Source: Yoonia sp.
GTDB taxonomy: Bacteria; Pseudomonadota; Alphaproteobacteria; Rhodobacterales; Rhodobacteraceae
Length of the DNA: 64,000 nucleotides
Assembly (NCBI GenBank): GCA_029250945.1
Contig: JAQXEG010000044.1
Location: 98,087 to 162,086, forward strand
Direction: 5' to 3'
Shown: positions 27,236 through 37,124 of the stretch, piece after piece
Layout: each line of letters starts with the position of its first letter
How positions within the stretch are numbered: position 1 is the stretch's first letter
Program-made: the position numbers and the translations under genes
The notes under the pieces: model-generated
What the model was told of the DNA's origin: nothing
Databases searched by the model: none
Seen by the model: only the letters and a program-made list of their open reading frames with translations

Positions 27236-27685
27236 ATGGCTGAGATATTAGGAATTTTGTATCCTTGGATTAAGGCACTGCACATTATGGCGGTGATATC
27301 CTGGATGGCAGGCATGTTTTATCTGCCAAGATTGTTTGTCTACCATGCTGAGCGTGCAGAAGTTGGATCAGAGCTTGACCAAACGTTTCAGGTGATGGAG
27401 CAAAAGTTGTTAAAGCTGATCATGAATCCAGCGATGATTGTTGCGTGGATTTGTGGGCTTATTCTGATTGGTATGGGCGCGATGGATTTAGGGTCAGCAT
27501 GGAGCTGGATCAAGATCGCAGCAGTCATTGGGATGACGATGGCGCATATGTGGCTGGGTGGACGGCGCAAAGAGTTTGCGAATGGAACCAACACACGCTC
27601 TGGGCGGACCTACAGGCTGGTGAATGAGGTGCCGACGATCCTTATGCTGGTGATTGTCGTGATGGTCGTTGTACGGCCGTTCTGA
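27236..27685 (+). CDS. hemJ: Protoporphyrinogen IX oxidase, HemJ type
   Basis: A 149-residue inner-membrane protein with four hydrophobic helices that oxidises protoporphyrinogen IX to protoporphyrin IX, the penultimate step of haem synthesis. Family features are the N-terminal His in IKALHIMAVISWMAGMFYLP, RLFVYHAE, the basic GGRRKEFANG loop and the C-terminal RLVNEVPTILMLVIVVMVVV. AAGG lies eight bases upstream of the ATG. It is the first rightward gene after oriC. Ferrochelatase, which uses its product, is encoded at 59.8-60.8 kb. Confidence 0.94.
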   Translation: MAEILGILYPWIKALHIMAVISWMAGMFYLPRLFVYHAERAEVGSELDQTFQVMEQKLLKLIMNPAMIVAWICGLILIGMGAMDLGSAWSWIKIAAVIGMTMAHMWLGGRRKEFANGTNTRSGRTYRLVNEVPTILMLVIVVMVVVRPF

Positions 27686-27797
27686 TTGACTTTGCGCAGA
27701 TTTGGGCCTAGGGATTAGAGGCTTCCCGTCCGGGATAGTTGTTTCCATTCCCGTTCTAGACTGATCCCGCCCGCTGGGCTGGCTATTGGATATTGAT

Positions 27798-29069
27798 ATG
27801 CACCAAGACCGTTTGAACCTTGCTGATCTAAAGGCGCAGAGCCCAAAGGACCTTTTGGCGCTGGCTGAAGAGCTTGAGATCGAAAATGCATCAACGATGC
27901 GCAAGGGCGACATGATGTTCGCCATTCTCAAAGAGCGCGCGGATGAGGAATGGGTGATTGGTGGCGATGGTGTGCTAGAAGTTGTCAAGGACGGGTTTGG
28001 TTTCCTACGGTCACCAGAGGCCAACTATCTACCGGGTCCAGATGATATTTACGTGTCGCCTGATATGATCCGGAAACATTCCCTGCGGACGGGTGACACC
28101 GTACAAGGCGTGATCAAGGAGCCGAACGATAATGAGCGGTATTTCGCGCTGAAAAGTGTTGAGAGCATCAATTTTGAGGATCCTGAAAAGGCAAAGCATA
28201 AGGTTGCGTTTGACAACCTAACCCCGCTTTACCCCGATGAGCGTCTGAATATGGAGGTCGCTGATCCGACAGTAAAAGATCGATCTGCTCGCATTATTGA
28301 TCTAGTATCGCCAATCGGTAAAGGCCAGCGTTCATTGATCGTGGCACCGCCGCGGACGGGTAAAACCGTTCTGCTGCAAAATATCGCCAACTCGATCGAA
28401 AAGAACCATCCTGAATGCTATCTGATCGTGTTGTTGATTGATGAGCGGCCCGAGGAAGTGACGGACATGCAGCGCTCTGTGAAGGGTGAGGTTGTGTCGT
28501 CGACGTTTGATGAGCCTGCGGATCGGCACGTCGCGGTATCTGAAATGGTCATTGAGAAAGCAAAGCGGCTTGTTGAACATAAGCGTGATGTTGTGATCTT
28601 GCTGGATTCTATCACGCGTCTGGGGCGTGCGTTTAACACGACGGTTCCATCATCAGGCAAGGTTCTGACGGGTGGTGTGGATGCAAACGCGCTTCAACGG
28701 CCAAAGCGTTTCTTTGGTGCGGCACGGAATATCGAAGAAGGTGGATCGCTGACGATTATTGCAACTGCGTTGATTGATACAGGGTCACGGATGGATGAGG
28801 TAATCTTTGAAGAATTCAAAGGGACGGGTAACTCTGAAATCGTGCTGGATCGTAAGGTTGCGGATAAGCGCGTGTTCCCTGCGATGGATATTCTGAAATC
28901 CGGCACTCGCAAAGAAGAGCTGTTGGTTGATAAGGTTGATCTGCAGAAAACTTACGTGTTGCGACGCATTTTGAACCCGATGGGGACGACAGATGCTATC
29001 GAATTCCTGATTGGGAAATTGAAGCAAACGAAAACTAATTCGGATTTCTTTGATTCAATGAACACGTAA
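27798..29069 (+). CDS. rho: Transcription termination factor Rho
   Basis: This 423-residue hexameric RNA helicase ends Rho-dependent transcripts. The N-terminal helix bundle reads [20 protein letters not shown], the OB-fold RNA-binding domain contains [20 protein letters not shown], Walker A is [16 protein letters not shown], Walker [18 protein letters not shown], and the Q-loop/R-loop portion includes [20 protein letters not shown]. The ATG at 27798 has no strong Shine-Dalgarno. The 112-base leader after hemJ contains TTGACT overlapping the hemJ end and a small TCCCG/CGGGA hairpin at about 27729-27740; a role in Rho autoregulation is possible but unproven. Confidence 0.97.
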   Translation: MHQDRLNLADLKAQSPKDLLALAEELEIENASTMRKGDMMFAILKERADEEWVIGGDGVLEVVKDGFGFLRSPEANYLPGPDDIYVSPDMIRKHSLRTGDTVQGVIKEPNDNERYFALKSVESINFEDPEKAKHKVAFDNLTPLYPDERLNMEVADPTVKDRSARIIDLVSPIGKGQRSLIVAPPRTGKTVLLQNIANSIEKNHPECYLIVLLIDERPEEVTDMQRSVKGEVVSSTFDEPADRHVAVSEMVIEKAKRLVEHKRDVVILLDSITRLGRAFNTTVPSSGKVLTGGVDANALQRPKRFFGAARNIEEGGSLTIIATALIDTGSRMDEVIFEEFKGTGNSEIVLDRKVADKRVFPAMDILKSGTRKEELLVDKVDLQKTYVLRRILNPMGTTDAIEFLIGKLKQTKTNSDFFDSMNT

Positions 29070-29099
29070 ATTATTGTTATAAAACAATGGTTTAAATGA

Positions 29100-30374
29100 A
29101 TGGATACGATTTTTGCCTTGGCAACAGCCCAAGGGCGCGCTGGTGTGGCGATCGTCCGGATTTCGGGTGAACATGCGTTTGTTGCGGCGTCGCGTCTGAC
29201 CAATGACCTTCCGAAAAATCGGGGTGTTCGGCGTCTTGTTGATCGGGATGGCGTGCATCTGGATGATGCGTTGGTTCTTATTTTTCAAGACGGGCAGAGC
29301 TTCACCGGTGAACCTGTTGTCGAGCTTCATTTGCATGGGTCGATTGCAGTTGTCGGGGCCGTGTTGCGTGTGCTGGGCGATGATGGTGATCTAAGGCCAG
29401 CGGAAGCTGGTGAATTCACACGGCGCGCATTGGAGAACGGTAAACTTGATCTTGCGCAAGTCGAGGGGTTGGCTGATCTTATCGACGCCGAGACCGAAGT
29501 GCAGCGTCGGCAAGCATTGCGGGTTCTGGACGGTGCGCTTGGCGATCTTGCAGGGGAATGGCGGGCAAAGCTTTTGCGTGCTGCGGCGCTGATTGAGGCG
29601 ACAATTGATTTCGCAGACGAAGATGTTCCTGTCGATGTGCGGCCAGAGGTCATGACCCTTTTGAACGAAGTGCGCGTTGGGCTTGCGCACGAGGTTGAGG
29701 GTGTCGCTGTCGCAGAGCGATTACGGCACGGGTTTGAGATCGCAATTGTTGGCCCCCCGAATGCAGGGAAATCAACGCTTCTAAACCGGCTGGCTGGGCG
29801 GGATGCAGCGATTACGTCTGAAATTGCTGGGACGACACGCGATATTATTGAGGTGCGTATGGATCTTGATGGTATTCCAGTGACGATCTTGGACACAGCT
29901 GGGCTTCGGGAAAGTACTGATATTGTTGAAACGCTCGGTATTGAAAAAGCGGTGATGCGTGCGGAACGCGCAGACTTGCGGGTATTTCTGAAAATGGGTG
30001 ATGAGCAACCGATATTGTCCATCGAGAAAGACGATATTGTGCTCATCGCGAAATCAGATGTTTTTGTGGCTGGCGGTGTTTCTGGTAAAACGGGCGCTGG
30101 TGTGGATGCCCTAGTTTATCAAATGACAACTCTGTTGCGCGCACGGGTTGCAACAGTTGGCGTCGCCATGCGAGAACGTCATCGATTGGCGATGCTGCGG
30201 TCTATTGATTTCATTGATGTTGCATATTCTTCATTGGAGATGGGCGATTTTATGGAAGATCTCGTTGCTGAAGAAATGCGTTCAGCGACCCGAGCTATTG
30301 ATAGTTTGCTGGGCCGTGTGGATGTTGAAGACATTCTGGGTGAGATTTTTTCGAGCTTTTGTATTGGAAAGTAG
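29100..30374 (+). CDS. mnmE: tRNA modification GTPase MnmE
   Basis: This 424-residue GTPase makes, with MnmG, the 5-carboxymethylaminomethyl (or taurine-like) modification on wobble U34. The N-terminal folate-binding domain starts [21 protein letters not shown]1 is [16 protein letters not shown]2 lies in [13 protein letters not shown]3 is DTAGLRES and a weak G4 is IAKSD. The C-terminus ends with the catalytic CIGK. At 424 residues it is a little short, mainly because the G-domain loop after G3 is compact. It begins 30 bases after rho and ends four bases before the first parS. Confidence 0.96.
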   Translation: MDTIFALATAQGRAGVAIVRISGEHAFVAASRLTNDLPKNRGVRRLVDRDGVHLDDALVLIFQDGQSFTGEPVVELHLHGSIAVVGAVLRVLGDDGDLRPAEAGEFTRRALENGKLDLAQVEGLADLIDAETEVQRRQALRVLDGALGDLAGEWRAKLLRAAALIEATIDFADEDVPVDVRPEVMTLLNEVRVGLAHEVEGVAVAERLRHGFEIAIVGPPNAGKSTLLNRLAGRDAAITSEIAGTTRDIIEVRMDLDGIPVTILDTAGLRESTDIVETLGIEKAVMRAERADLRVFLKMGDEQPILSIEKDDIVLIAKSDVFVAGGVSGKTGAGVDALVYQMTTLLRARVATVGVAMRERHRLAMLRSIDFIDVAYSSLEMGDFMEDLVAEEMRSATRAIDSLLGRVDVEDILGEIFSSFCIGK

Positions 30375-30377
30375 GAG

Positions 30378-30393
30378 TGTTTCACGTGAAACA
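30378..30393. promoter_or_regulatory. parS centromere site 1
   Basis: TGTTTCACGTGAAACA is a perfect 16-base palindrome and an exact match to the near-universal parS consensus bound by ParB. It covers the mnmG translation start, so the start region encodes VFHVKH. ParB encoded 3.3 kb away is the expected ligand; ori-proximal parS is the rule for chromosomal partition systems. Confidence 0.93.
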
Positions 30394-32251
30394 TTTTGAT
30401 GTGGTTGTCATTGGCGGTGGCCATGCTGGATCAGAGGCGGCCCTTGCGGCTGCACGGATGGGCGTTCAAACCGCTCTTGTAACGCTATCGGCCGAAACAA
30501 TTGGCGTGATGTCGTGTAACCCAGCGATCGGTGGCCTTGGTAAAGGCCATCTCGTAAGGGAAATTGATGCGTTAGACGGTGCAATGGGGCGTGTCGCTGA
30601 TACGGCGGGCATTCAATTTCGTCTGTTAAATCGTAAAAAGGGGCCTGCTGTTCAAGGGCCGAGGGCCCAAGCAGACCGGGCGCTCTATCGACAAGCGATG
30701 CAGAGTGAGGTCACTCAGTGTCCCAATCTAACCGTTGTTGTTGGTGAAGCAGTCGATCTGATTATGGATGCTGGAGCTGTTGTTGGCGTAATTCTTGCTG
30801 ATGGATCAGAAATTCGTAGTGAAGCAGTTATCTTAACAACGGGAACCTTTCTGCGCGGTATCATCCACATTGGTAATGTCTCGCGGCCAGGGGGTCGTAT
30901 GGGTGAAGACCCGTCGGTTCGCATGGCTGAACGTATGGATAGTTTTGGGCTAAATCTCGGTCGCTTGAAAACTGGAACACCGCCACGGTTAGATGGTCGG
31001 ACAATCGATTGGGCAAAGCTTGAACGCCAGCCGGGTGATGAAGATCCAACTTTGTTCTCTTTCCTCTCAAAGTCCGTGGTTGCACCTCAGGTTGATTGTG
31101 GAATTACCCACACAAATCCACAAACTCATGAAATTATTGAGAAGAACCTATCACGTTCTGCCATGTATGGCGGACAGATTGACGGTGTCGGCCCGCGGTA
31201 TTGCCCTTCGATTGAAGATAAAGTGGTCAGGTTCGCTGACAAATCAGCGCATCAGATATTTCTAGAGCCAGAAGGCGTTTATGATCATACAGTCTATCCA
31301 AACGGGATTTCAACGTCTCTGCCGATCGATGTTCAAGAGGCGTATGTGAAATCGATTGTTGGGCTTGAGCAGACCGAAATTCTTCAACCTGGCTATGCAA
31401 TTGAGTATGACTACATCGATCCGCGTAGTTTGAAATCGAATCTTGAGCTGCGGGATGTTGCTGGCCTATTTCTAGCTGGTCAAATCAATGGGACAACTGG
31501 CTATGAAGAGGCTGCCGCGCAGGGTCTTGTGGCTGGTATCAATGCGGCGCGACGTGTTTTGTCGCTTGCTCCGATTTATTTTGAGCGGCGCCATTCCTAT
31601 ATTGGTGTTATGATTGACGATCTGATCACGCGCGGTGTTTCTGAACCTTATAGGATGTTTACGTCTCGAGCCGAATTCCGGCTGTCGCTTCGCGCTGATA
31701 ACGCTGATCAGCGGCTCACGTCTTTAGGCCGAGAAATTGGATGTGTTTCAGACTCACGCTGGGAAGCTTACTCAACTAAGATGGAAGGCATTTCATCTGC
31801 AAAGGCTGTTATGGCTGAGATCAATTTTTCTGCAAAGGACATTGCTGGTCTTGGAATAAAGCTCTCCCCTGATGGTCCAAAGCGGACTGCACTCGATGCA
31901 TTGTCACTTGCCGATTTTGAGATGCCGCACATCGCTAAATTGACAGATACAGCGATACCGGGCGATGCTGCGATCCACCAACAGATCAAGAATGATGCGC
32001 TTTATGCGAATTATATTGCGCGGCAGGCCAAAGATATTGCCGCGATGGAACGAGATGAAAAATTGCTCATTCCATCGACAATCGACTATGAGGTTATTTC
32101 GGGACTTTCCAATGAGCTTGTTGCGAAACTAATGCGCGTTCGGCCTAAAGATATCGCCCAGGCGGGTAGAATTGAGGGGATGACTCCCGCTGGGCTTTTG
32201 CTTCTTGTTGCTTGGATTAAGCAACAATCTGTCAAGAAAACAGGCACTTAA
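30386..32251 (+). CDS. mnmG: tRNA uridine 5-carboxymethylaminomethyl modification enzyme MnmG
   Basis: This 621-residue FAD-dependent enzyme is the MnmE partner in wobble-U34 modification. The FAD site is [20 protein letters not shown] at the N-terminus, followed by [20 protein letters not shown], a GidA signature; the central [14 protein letters not shown] and [20 protein letters not shown]-like region (positions 31460-31520) and the C-terminal helical domain are present. The start is a GTG. I prefer 30386-30388, which has AGGAG nine bases upstream; GTG 30377 would overlap that AGGAG. The parS palindrome spans the start codon. rsmG follows after three bases. Confidence 0.95.
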   Translation: MKHFDVVVIGGGHAGSEAALAAARMGVQTALVTLSAETIGVMSCNPAIGGLGKGHLVREIDALDGAMGRVADTAGIQFRLLNRKKGPAVQGPRAQADRALYRQAMQSEVTQCPNLTVVVGEAVDLIMDAGAVVGVILADGSEIRSEAVILTTGTFLRGIIHIGNVSRPGGRMGEDPSVRMAERMDSFGLNLGRLKTGTPPRLDGRTIDWAKLERQPGDEDPTLFSFLSKSVVAPQVDCGITHTNPQTHEIIEKNLSRSAMYGGQIDGVGPRYCPSIEDKVVRFADKSAHQIFLEPEGVYDHTVYPNGISTSLPIDVQEAYVKSIVGLEQTEILQPGYAIEYDYIDPRSLKSNLELRDVAGLFLAGQINGTTGYEEAAAQGLVAGINAARRVLSLAPIYFERRHSYIGVMIDDLITRGVSEPYRMFTSRAEFRLSLRADNADQRLTSLGREIGCVSDSRWEAYSTKMEGISSAKAVMAEINFSAKDIAGLGIKLSPDGPKRTALDALSLADFEMPHIAKLTDTAIPGDAAIHQQIKNDALYANYIARQAKDIAAMERDEKLLIPSTIDYEVISGLSNELVAKLMRVRPKDIAQAGRIEGMTPAGLLLLVAWIKQQSVKKTGT

Positions 32252-32254
32252 CAC

Positions 32255-32866
32255 ATGGAGCAGCTTGGAAATGTCTATGTTTCACGTGAAACACTTGCTG
32301 ATCTAAAGGTCTTTAAGCAGCTTGTTCGAAAATGGAATCCAGCGATTAACCTTGTGGCAAAGTCTTCATTACCGGAAGTTTGGGAACGTCATATCGTCGA
32401 CTCGACCCAAATTTTTCCACTTGTAACAGGGGAACCTGATCTGTGGCTCGATATTGGTAGCGGTGGCGGTTTTCCAGGGATCGTCGTTGCGATTTTAGCG
32501 AAAGGGCTTGGTTGGTCGACTAAATTTCATCTGGTCGAAAGCGATAACCGTAAATCAGTTTTTCTGCGCACAGCTGCGCGTGACCTCAAATTGAATGTCG
32601 AGGTGTCATCTGATCGGATAGAAGCGGTTGAACGCCAAAATGCTGATATTCTCACGGCAAGAGCCCTCAAATCTCTTAATGAACTACTCATTTTCACCGA
32701 GCGCCACCTCGCGCAGGGTGGAACTGCAATTTTTCCGAAAGGGAAAAAGTGGCAGGAAGAAATCACGCTAGCGCAGGCCAATTGGCGCTTTGAAGTTGAA
32801 CCGCATCAAAGTATCACTGACGCAGACGCAAAAATCCTAGTTCTGAGAGAGATTGTACGTGATTGA
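32255..32866 (+). CDS. rsmG: 16S rRNA (guanine-527-N7) methyltransferase RsmG
   Basis: A 203-residue SAM-dependent methyltransferase acting on G527 of 16S rRNA. The SAM site is LWLDIGSGGGFPGIVVAILA, with HLVESDNRKSVFLR after it and the DILTARALKSLNELL block that marks RsmG; KWNPAINLVAKSS precedes it. A second parS palindrome lies in codons 8-13, encoding VSRETL. The start is three bases after the mnmG stop, and its end overlaps parA by eight bases, so mnmG, rsmG and parA are probably co-transcribed. Confidence 0.95.
   Translation: MEQLGNVYVSRETLADLKVFKQLVRKWNPAINLVAKSSLPEVWERHIVDSTQIFPLVTGEPDLWLDIGSGGGFPGIVVAILAKGLGWSTKFHLVESDNRKSVFLRTAARDLKLNVEVSSDRIEAVERQNADILTARALKSLNELLIFTERHLAQGGTAIFPKGKKWQEEITLAQANWRFEVEPHQSITDADAKILVLREIVRD
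32278..32293. promoter_or_regulatory. parS centromere site 2
   Basis: A second perfect TGTTTCACGTGAAACA palindrome, 1.9 kb from the first and 0.6 kb before parA. It lies inside the first codons of rsmG. A pair of perfect sites this close together makes chance occurrence extremely unlikely. Confidence 0.93.
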
Positions 32867-33665
32867 TCATAGCCGACCGACAAAGCTAAAAATTTTGGCG
32901 CTCGCTAACCAAAAAGGTGGTGTTGGCAAAACAACGACGACGATCAATTTGGGTGCTGCGCTTGCAGAACTGGGCAAAAAAATCTTGCTGATTGATCTCG
33001 ACCCGCAAGGTAACGCGTCAACTGGGCTCGGTGTCGGCTACGACAAAAGAGAAACGACAACCTATGAACTGATTGCTGGTGATGCATCCCCGGCCGATGC
33101 TATTCTGCCGACAGATGTTCAGAACCTTTGGATTGTTCCGGCGACTACGGATCTGAGTTCTGCCGATATCGAACTGATTTCAAATGAAAAACGCAGCTTT
33201 CTGTTGCGTGATGCATTGAGTCAAACCGCGATGGACCCATTTGGTTTTGATTTCATCCTTATCGACTGCCCACCGTCACTTAACATTCTGACTGTGAATG
33301 CCATGGTCGCGGCTGACAACGTGATCGTTCCTCTCCAGAGCGAATTTTTCGCTCTCGAAGGACTCTCTCAGCTGATGCTCACTGTTCGTGAGATCCGCGA
33401 TACAGCAAATGCAAAATTACGGATCGGTGGCATTGTCCTCACGATGTACGACAAACGTAATAATTTGTCGCAACAGGTAGAGGCAGACGCACGCGATAAC
33501 CTTGGTGATCTGGTTTTCAAAACTGTAATTCCACGGAACGTTCGCCTAAGTGAGGCACCATCATTTGCAATGCCAGTGTTAAGCTACGATTCAACATCCA
33601 AAGGCAGTATCGCCTATCGCGACTTGGCAAAAGAAGTCATCAAAACGACAGCGCAACAAAAGTAA
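32859..33665 (+). CDS. parA: Chromosome partitioning ATPase ParA
   Basis: This 268-residue deviant Walker A ATPase drives segregation of ParB-parS complexes. The P-loop is ANQKGGVGKTTTTINLGAAL with the signature lysine, motif A' reads LLIDLDPQGNASTG, and motif B reads FDFILIDCPPSLNILTVNA. DNA-binding basic residues appear in the C-terminal third. The start is GTG 32859-32861 with AGAGAG about nine bases upstream, overlapping the rsmG stop; a TTG two codons earlier is possible. parB follows after 11 bases. Confidence 0.96.
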   Translation: MIDHSRPTKLKILALANQKGGVGKTTTTINLGAALAELGKKILLIDLDPQGNASTGLGVGYDKRETTTYELIAGDASPADAILPTDVQNLWIVPATTDLSSADIELISNEKRSFLLRDALSQTAMDPFGFDFILIDCPPSLNILTVNAMVAADNVIVPLQSEFFALEGLSQLMLTVREIRDTANAKLRIGGIVLTMYDKRNNLSQQVEADARDNLGDLVFKTVIPRNVRLSEAPSFAMPVLSYDSTSKGSIAYRDLAKEVIKTTAQQK

Positions 33666-33676
33666 GGACCACGGAA

Positions 33677-34573
33677 ATGGCTGATAAAAAAGGTAAAAAT
33701 CGCGGTTTAGGGCGTGGTCTGTCTGCACTCATGGCGGACGTAAACCAAGATATTGCACCGCAGCCGGAACAAGCACCCCGTCGCGCTGATATGCGTATTC
33801 CGGTTGAGCGTATTTTTCCCAACCCTGATCAGCCTCGCCGCGCTTTCAATGACGATGCCTTGCAAGAACTTGCCGCCTCAATCGCGGAAAAAGGGATCAT
33901 TCAGCCGCTTATCGTTCGCAGTCATCCAAAGTCTGACGGCACATATGAGATTGTTGCAGGTGAACGTCGTTGGCGCGCCTCACAGATCGCCAAGCTGCAC
34001 GAAATTCCTGTTATTGTTCGTGAATACTCCGATACAGAAGTTCTTGAGGTTGCGATCATTGAGAACATTCAACGTGCTGACCTCAACCCGATTGATGAAG
34101 GCACTGGTTACCGGCAGCTCATGCAGAAATTCGGGCACACACAAGAACAGTTGTCGACCGTTCTTGGCAAAAGCCGCAGTCATATCGCCAACGCTATGCG
34201 CCTGCTGAACTTGCCTGAAACCGTTCACAAGCTTCTAATCGACGGGCGCCTATCTGCGGGCCATGCTCGCGCCTTGGTCGGGAATGATGATGCCACGAAA
34301 CTGGCCGATCATATCGTGCGCAACGGTCTGTCCGTTCGTGACGCTGAACGTCTTGCAAAGTCGGGCATCAAGCCGAAAGGCAAAGCAAGCGCTGGGAAAA
34401 AGACAGCGATCAAAGATGCGGACACAGCCCAGATCGAGGCTGAACTGTCCGCTGCATTGGGCATGAAGGTTTCAATTGATCATAGCGCTGGCTCTGAGAG
34501 TGGGCGCTTGTCGGTGAATTACCGCAATCTTGATCAATTGGATGATCTGTTGCGTGCGCTTTTCCGCGGTTAA
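33677..34573 (+). CDS. parB: Chromosome partitioning protein ParB
   Basis: A 298-residue parS-binding CTPase. The basic N-terminus KNRGLGRGLSALM is the ParA-contact/arginine-finger peptide; the CTP-binding boxes include YEIVAGERRWRASQIAKL and VAIIENIQRADLNPIDEG; the HTH that reads parS lies around TQEQLSTVLGKSRSHIANAM; the C-terminal dimer domain ends LDQLDDLLRALFRG. Two perfect parS sites lie 1.4 and 3.3 kb upstream. It meets hemW tail to tail with a four-base overlap. Confidence 0.97.
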   Translation: MADKKGKNRGLGRGLSALMADVNQDIAPQPEQAPRRADMRIPVERIFPNPDQPRRAFNDDALQELAASIAEKGIIQPLIVRSHPKSDGTYEIVAGERRWRASQIAKLHEIPVIVREYSDTEVLEVAIIENIQRADLNPIDEGTGYRQLMQKFGHTQEQLSTVLGKSRSHIANAMRLLNLPETVHKLLIDGRLSAGHARALVGNDDATKLADHIVRNGLSVRDAERLAKSGIKPKGKASAGKKTAIKDADTAQIEAELSAALGMKVSIDHSAGSESGRLSVNYRNLDQLDDLLRALFRG

Positions 34574-35727
34574 TCTGCGAGAAGCTGCCGTAATACGCCA
34601 TTCAGAAGCGGCTGACCTTTGGGTGTCACACTCAGCGTATTATCAGTCAAAGTAATGAGGCCAAGATCGCTCAAGTCATTGATATTATTACGCAAAGATA
34701 GAGAACTTGGGTTTGAAAGACGATTTAAATCAACACCTTCGTGCAGCCGCAGACCCATTAACAAAAACTCTGTATCTTGATCATGCAATAACAACGCCGT
34801 GCGGCTCCCTTCACCCGACCCCGTCTTGTTTACCTGCGCTAGCCAAGCCCCGGGGGCGAGCGGCGTTTCCGTTGCATATCGGCTGCCATTCACCGTAAGC
34901 CGTCCATGTGCGCCGGGTCCAATCCCCGCGTAGTCCCCATACTGCCAGTAAATTCTGTTATGAATACTTTCCGAACCCGCACGCGCATGGTTAGAAACCT
35001 CATAACTTGGAAACCCCGCGTCGTTGCAAATCACCTGAGTTGCCTCAAACATATCCGCGGCGCGATCTTCATCAGGAAGCCCGGCCAGCTTTCCAGCTTC
35101 ATAGCGATCACCAAAGGCTGTGCCGCCTTCGATGGTTAATTGATACAACGAAAGATGATCAATCGCGAGTGATAGAGCCTGTTTTAGCTCCGCCTCCCAT
35201 TCTTTCAGCGATTGGTTTTGGCGCGCATAAATCAGATCAAAACTGACCCTATCAAACGCATTTCGCGCAATTTCAAATGCGCGCATCGCTTCATCTGCTG
35301 AATGTAGCCGCCCAAGCAATTTCAGGTCTGTGTCGTTCAACGCCTGAATGCCCATCGACACCCGGTTAACGCCAGCGGCGCGATAGTCGACGAACCGGCC
35401 CGCCTCAACCGATGTGGGATTGGCCTCTAGCGTAATCTCGATGTCATTTGCTGTCGGCCACGTCGCGCGGATCTTTGTGATGATTTGATCAACGATCTTC
35501 GGGTCCATCAGGCTCGGTGTTCCGCCACCAAAGAACACCGATCGCAGGACACGCCCCTGTGTTTCGGCCCCCACCCGTTCAATTTCACCCAGATACGCTT
35601 TGGCCCAAGCCTGCTGGTCAATTTTTGCGACAACGTGACTATTGAAATCGCAGTAGGGGCATTTTGCCTGACAAAACGGCCAATGGATATAAAGCCCAAA
35701 GCCCGCATTTTCCCAATCCTCAGGCAA
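34570..35727 (-). CDS. hemW: Haem chaperone HemW (radical SAM fold)
   Basis: A 385-residue protein of the HemN-like family that lacks coproporphyrinogen dehydrogenase activity and inserts haem into target proteins. The radical SAM cluster motif is HWPFCQAKCPYCDFN near the N-terminus, then FFGGGTPSLM, ITLEANPTSVE and GVNRVSMGIQ, and the C-terminal winged-helix HemN domain is present. A fourth N-terminal Cys (CxxxCxxC only) typical of HemN is absent, supporting HemW. The start is uncertain: TTG 35725-35727 gives a family-like N-terminus (PEDWENAGFGLYIHW), while GTG 35763 would lie deeper in rdgB. It overlaps rdgB upstream and parB convergently. Confidence 0.93.
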   Translation of the reverse strand: MPEDWENAGFGLYIHWPFCQAKCPYCDFNSHVVAKIDQQAWAKAYLGEIERVGAETQGRVLRSVFFGGGTPSLMDPKIVDQIITKIRATWPTANDIEITLEANPTSVEAGRFVDYRAAGVNRVSMGIQALNDTDLKLLGRLHSADEAMRAFEIARNAFDRVSFDLIYARQNQSLKEWEAELKQALSLAIDHLSLYQLTIEGGTAFGDRYEAGKLAGLPDEDRAADMFEATQVICNDAGFPSYEVSNHARAGSESIHNRIYWQYGDYAGIGPGAHGRLTVNGSRYATETPLAPGAWLAQVNKTGSGEGSRTALLLHDQDTEFLLMGLRLHEGVDLNRLSNPSSLSLRNNINDLSDLGLITLTDNTLSVTPKGQPLLNGVLRQLLAD

Positions 35728-36328
35728 AGCAACCTGCCACCAGTTTTTGGAACGCCACGCCACGGTGGCTGATCTTGTTCTTTTCCCAACGGTCCATTTC
35801 ACCGCAGGTAATTTCAAATCCATCAGGTTGGAAAACCGGATCGTATCCGTGCCCTTGGTTACCTCGCATTGGCCAGACAACTTGGCCTTCCATCACGCCC
35901 TCAAATACCTCGTCATGTCCATCGGGCCACGCAAGGACGAGTGTCGAACAAAACCGTGCTTTGCGCGGAAACGGTGCATTGACTGCTTCCAGCTCATTCC
36001 AGCTTCGCGTCATGGCCATCACAAAATCGCGCCCGTTTTCGGTTTCCGCCCAGTCTGCAGTGTAAACGCCTGGTGCCCCATTCAGCGCATCAATCGCAAT
36101 GCCGCTATCGTCAGCAAGGGCAGGTAAACTCGTCGCTTTCGCGGCCGCATGGGCCTTGATCCGCGCATTGCCAACGAATGTTGGTTCGGTTTCTTCAGGC
36201 TCGGGAAGTCCGTGATCCGCGTTTGATGTTAGCACCACATCATAGGGCCTTAGCAGATCGGCGATCTCTTCCAGCTTCCCGATGTTATGCGTCGCAACAA
36301 CTAGTTGCGGACCAGTAAACTTGCGCAT
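35720..36328 (-). CDS. rdgB: RdgB/HAM1 XTP/dITP pyrophosphatase
   Basis: A 202-residue house-cleaning enzyme that hydrolyses dITP, XTP and related deaminated purine nucleotides. The N-terminus VVATHNIGKLEEIADLL holds the substrate loop; EPTFVGNARIKA, LADDSGIAIDALNGAPGVYT and GHGYDPVFQPDG follow in the order and spacing of the family, and the C-terminal SHRGVAFQKL closes it. The start ATG is immediately adjacent to the rph stop, so the two are translationally linked, and hemW overlaps its end. The rph-rdgB-hemW order is common in Rhodobacterales. Confidence 0.96.
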   Translation of the reverse strand: MRKFTGPQLVVATHNIGKLEEIADLLRPYDVVLTSNADHGLPEPEETEPTFVGNARIKAHAAAKATSLPALADDSGIAIDALNGAPGVYTADWAETENGRDFVMAMTRSWNELEAVNAPFPRKARFCSTLVLAWPDGHDEVFEGVMEGQVVWPMRGNQGHGYDPVFQPDGFEITCGEMDRWEKNKISHRGVAFQKLVAGCFA

Positions 36329-37036
36329 TTACGCTACCGCCGCCAGTTGCTTTTCAACCAACTCGCCCACACCTTTTTCAGCCAGATCTAGCAGGCCATT
36401 CATCTGGTCCCGTGTATAGGTCGACCCCTCGGCTGACATCTGTATCTCGATCAGCTTCCCGCCGGTCATGACAAAGTTCCCGTCAACGCCAGCCTCGGAA
36501 TCCTCTGGGTAATCCAGATCAAGCACCTCTTGCCCTGCGTAAATCCCACAGGAAATAGCAGCGACAGGATCAATAAGTGGATCGGACGTCACCAGCCCTG
36601 CTTTCATCAACTGGTTCACCGCCAATTTCAGCGCGACCCAACCGCCGGTGATAGATGCACAGCGCGTCCCACCATCCGCTTGGATCACATCGCAATCCAC
36701 AACGATCTGGCGTTCGCCCAAGGCCACGCGATCAACGCCCGCACGCAGCGAACGCCCGATCAAACGCTGAATTTCTTGCGTGCGACCCGACTGCGATGTT
36801 TTCGCCTCGCGCCGCATCCGCGTGTTTGTCGCACGTGGCAGCATCCCGTATTCTGCTGTCACCCACCCAAGGCCCGATCCCTTCAGAAACGAAGGCACGC
36901 GGCTGTCAATTGATGCGGTGCACAGCACATGGGTGTTCCCACATTTAATCATGCACGACCCTTCGGCATGCATCGTCACGCCTGTCTCAATCACAATATC
37001 ACGCATTTCGTTGGTCTGACGGCCGGATGGGCGCAT
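36329..37036 (-). CDS. rph: Ribonuclease PH
   Basis: This 235-residue phosphorolytic exoribonuclease trims tRNA 3' ends. Motifs are [13 protein letters not shown] at the N-terminus, [52 protein letters not shown] and the catalytic/phosphate [19 protein letters not shown] block. I start at [10 protein letters not shown] (ATG 37034-37036) with GAGGAGAG seven bases upstream; a longer frame adds an arginine-rich leader that is not family sequence. It is divergent from hrcA across 88 bases. Confidence 0.96.
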   Translation of the reverse strand: MRPSGRQTNEMRDIVIETGVTMHAEGSCMIKCGNTHVLCTASIDSRVPSFLKGSGLGWVTAEYGMLPRATNTRMRREAKTSQSGRTQEIQRLIGRSLRAGVDRVALGERQIVVDCDVIQADGGTRCASITGGWVALKLAVNQLMKAGLVTSDPLIDPVAAISCGIYAGQEVLDLDYPEDSEAGVDGNFVMTGGKLIEIQMSAEGSTYTRDQMNGLLDLAEKGVGELVEKQLAAVA

Positions 37037-37124
37037 GGGGTCTCTCCTCAAAATCGGTTTCACAATGTCGATACGCCGCCCGTCTGGTCTAGGCAATCCC
37101 CTGGCCTCACGCTAGTTTGTCGTC

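Noticed and set aside
37037-37124. CIRCE element before hrcA
   Set aside because: I looked for TTAGCACTC-N9-GAGTGCTAA and found neither half in the gap.
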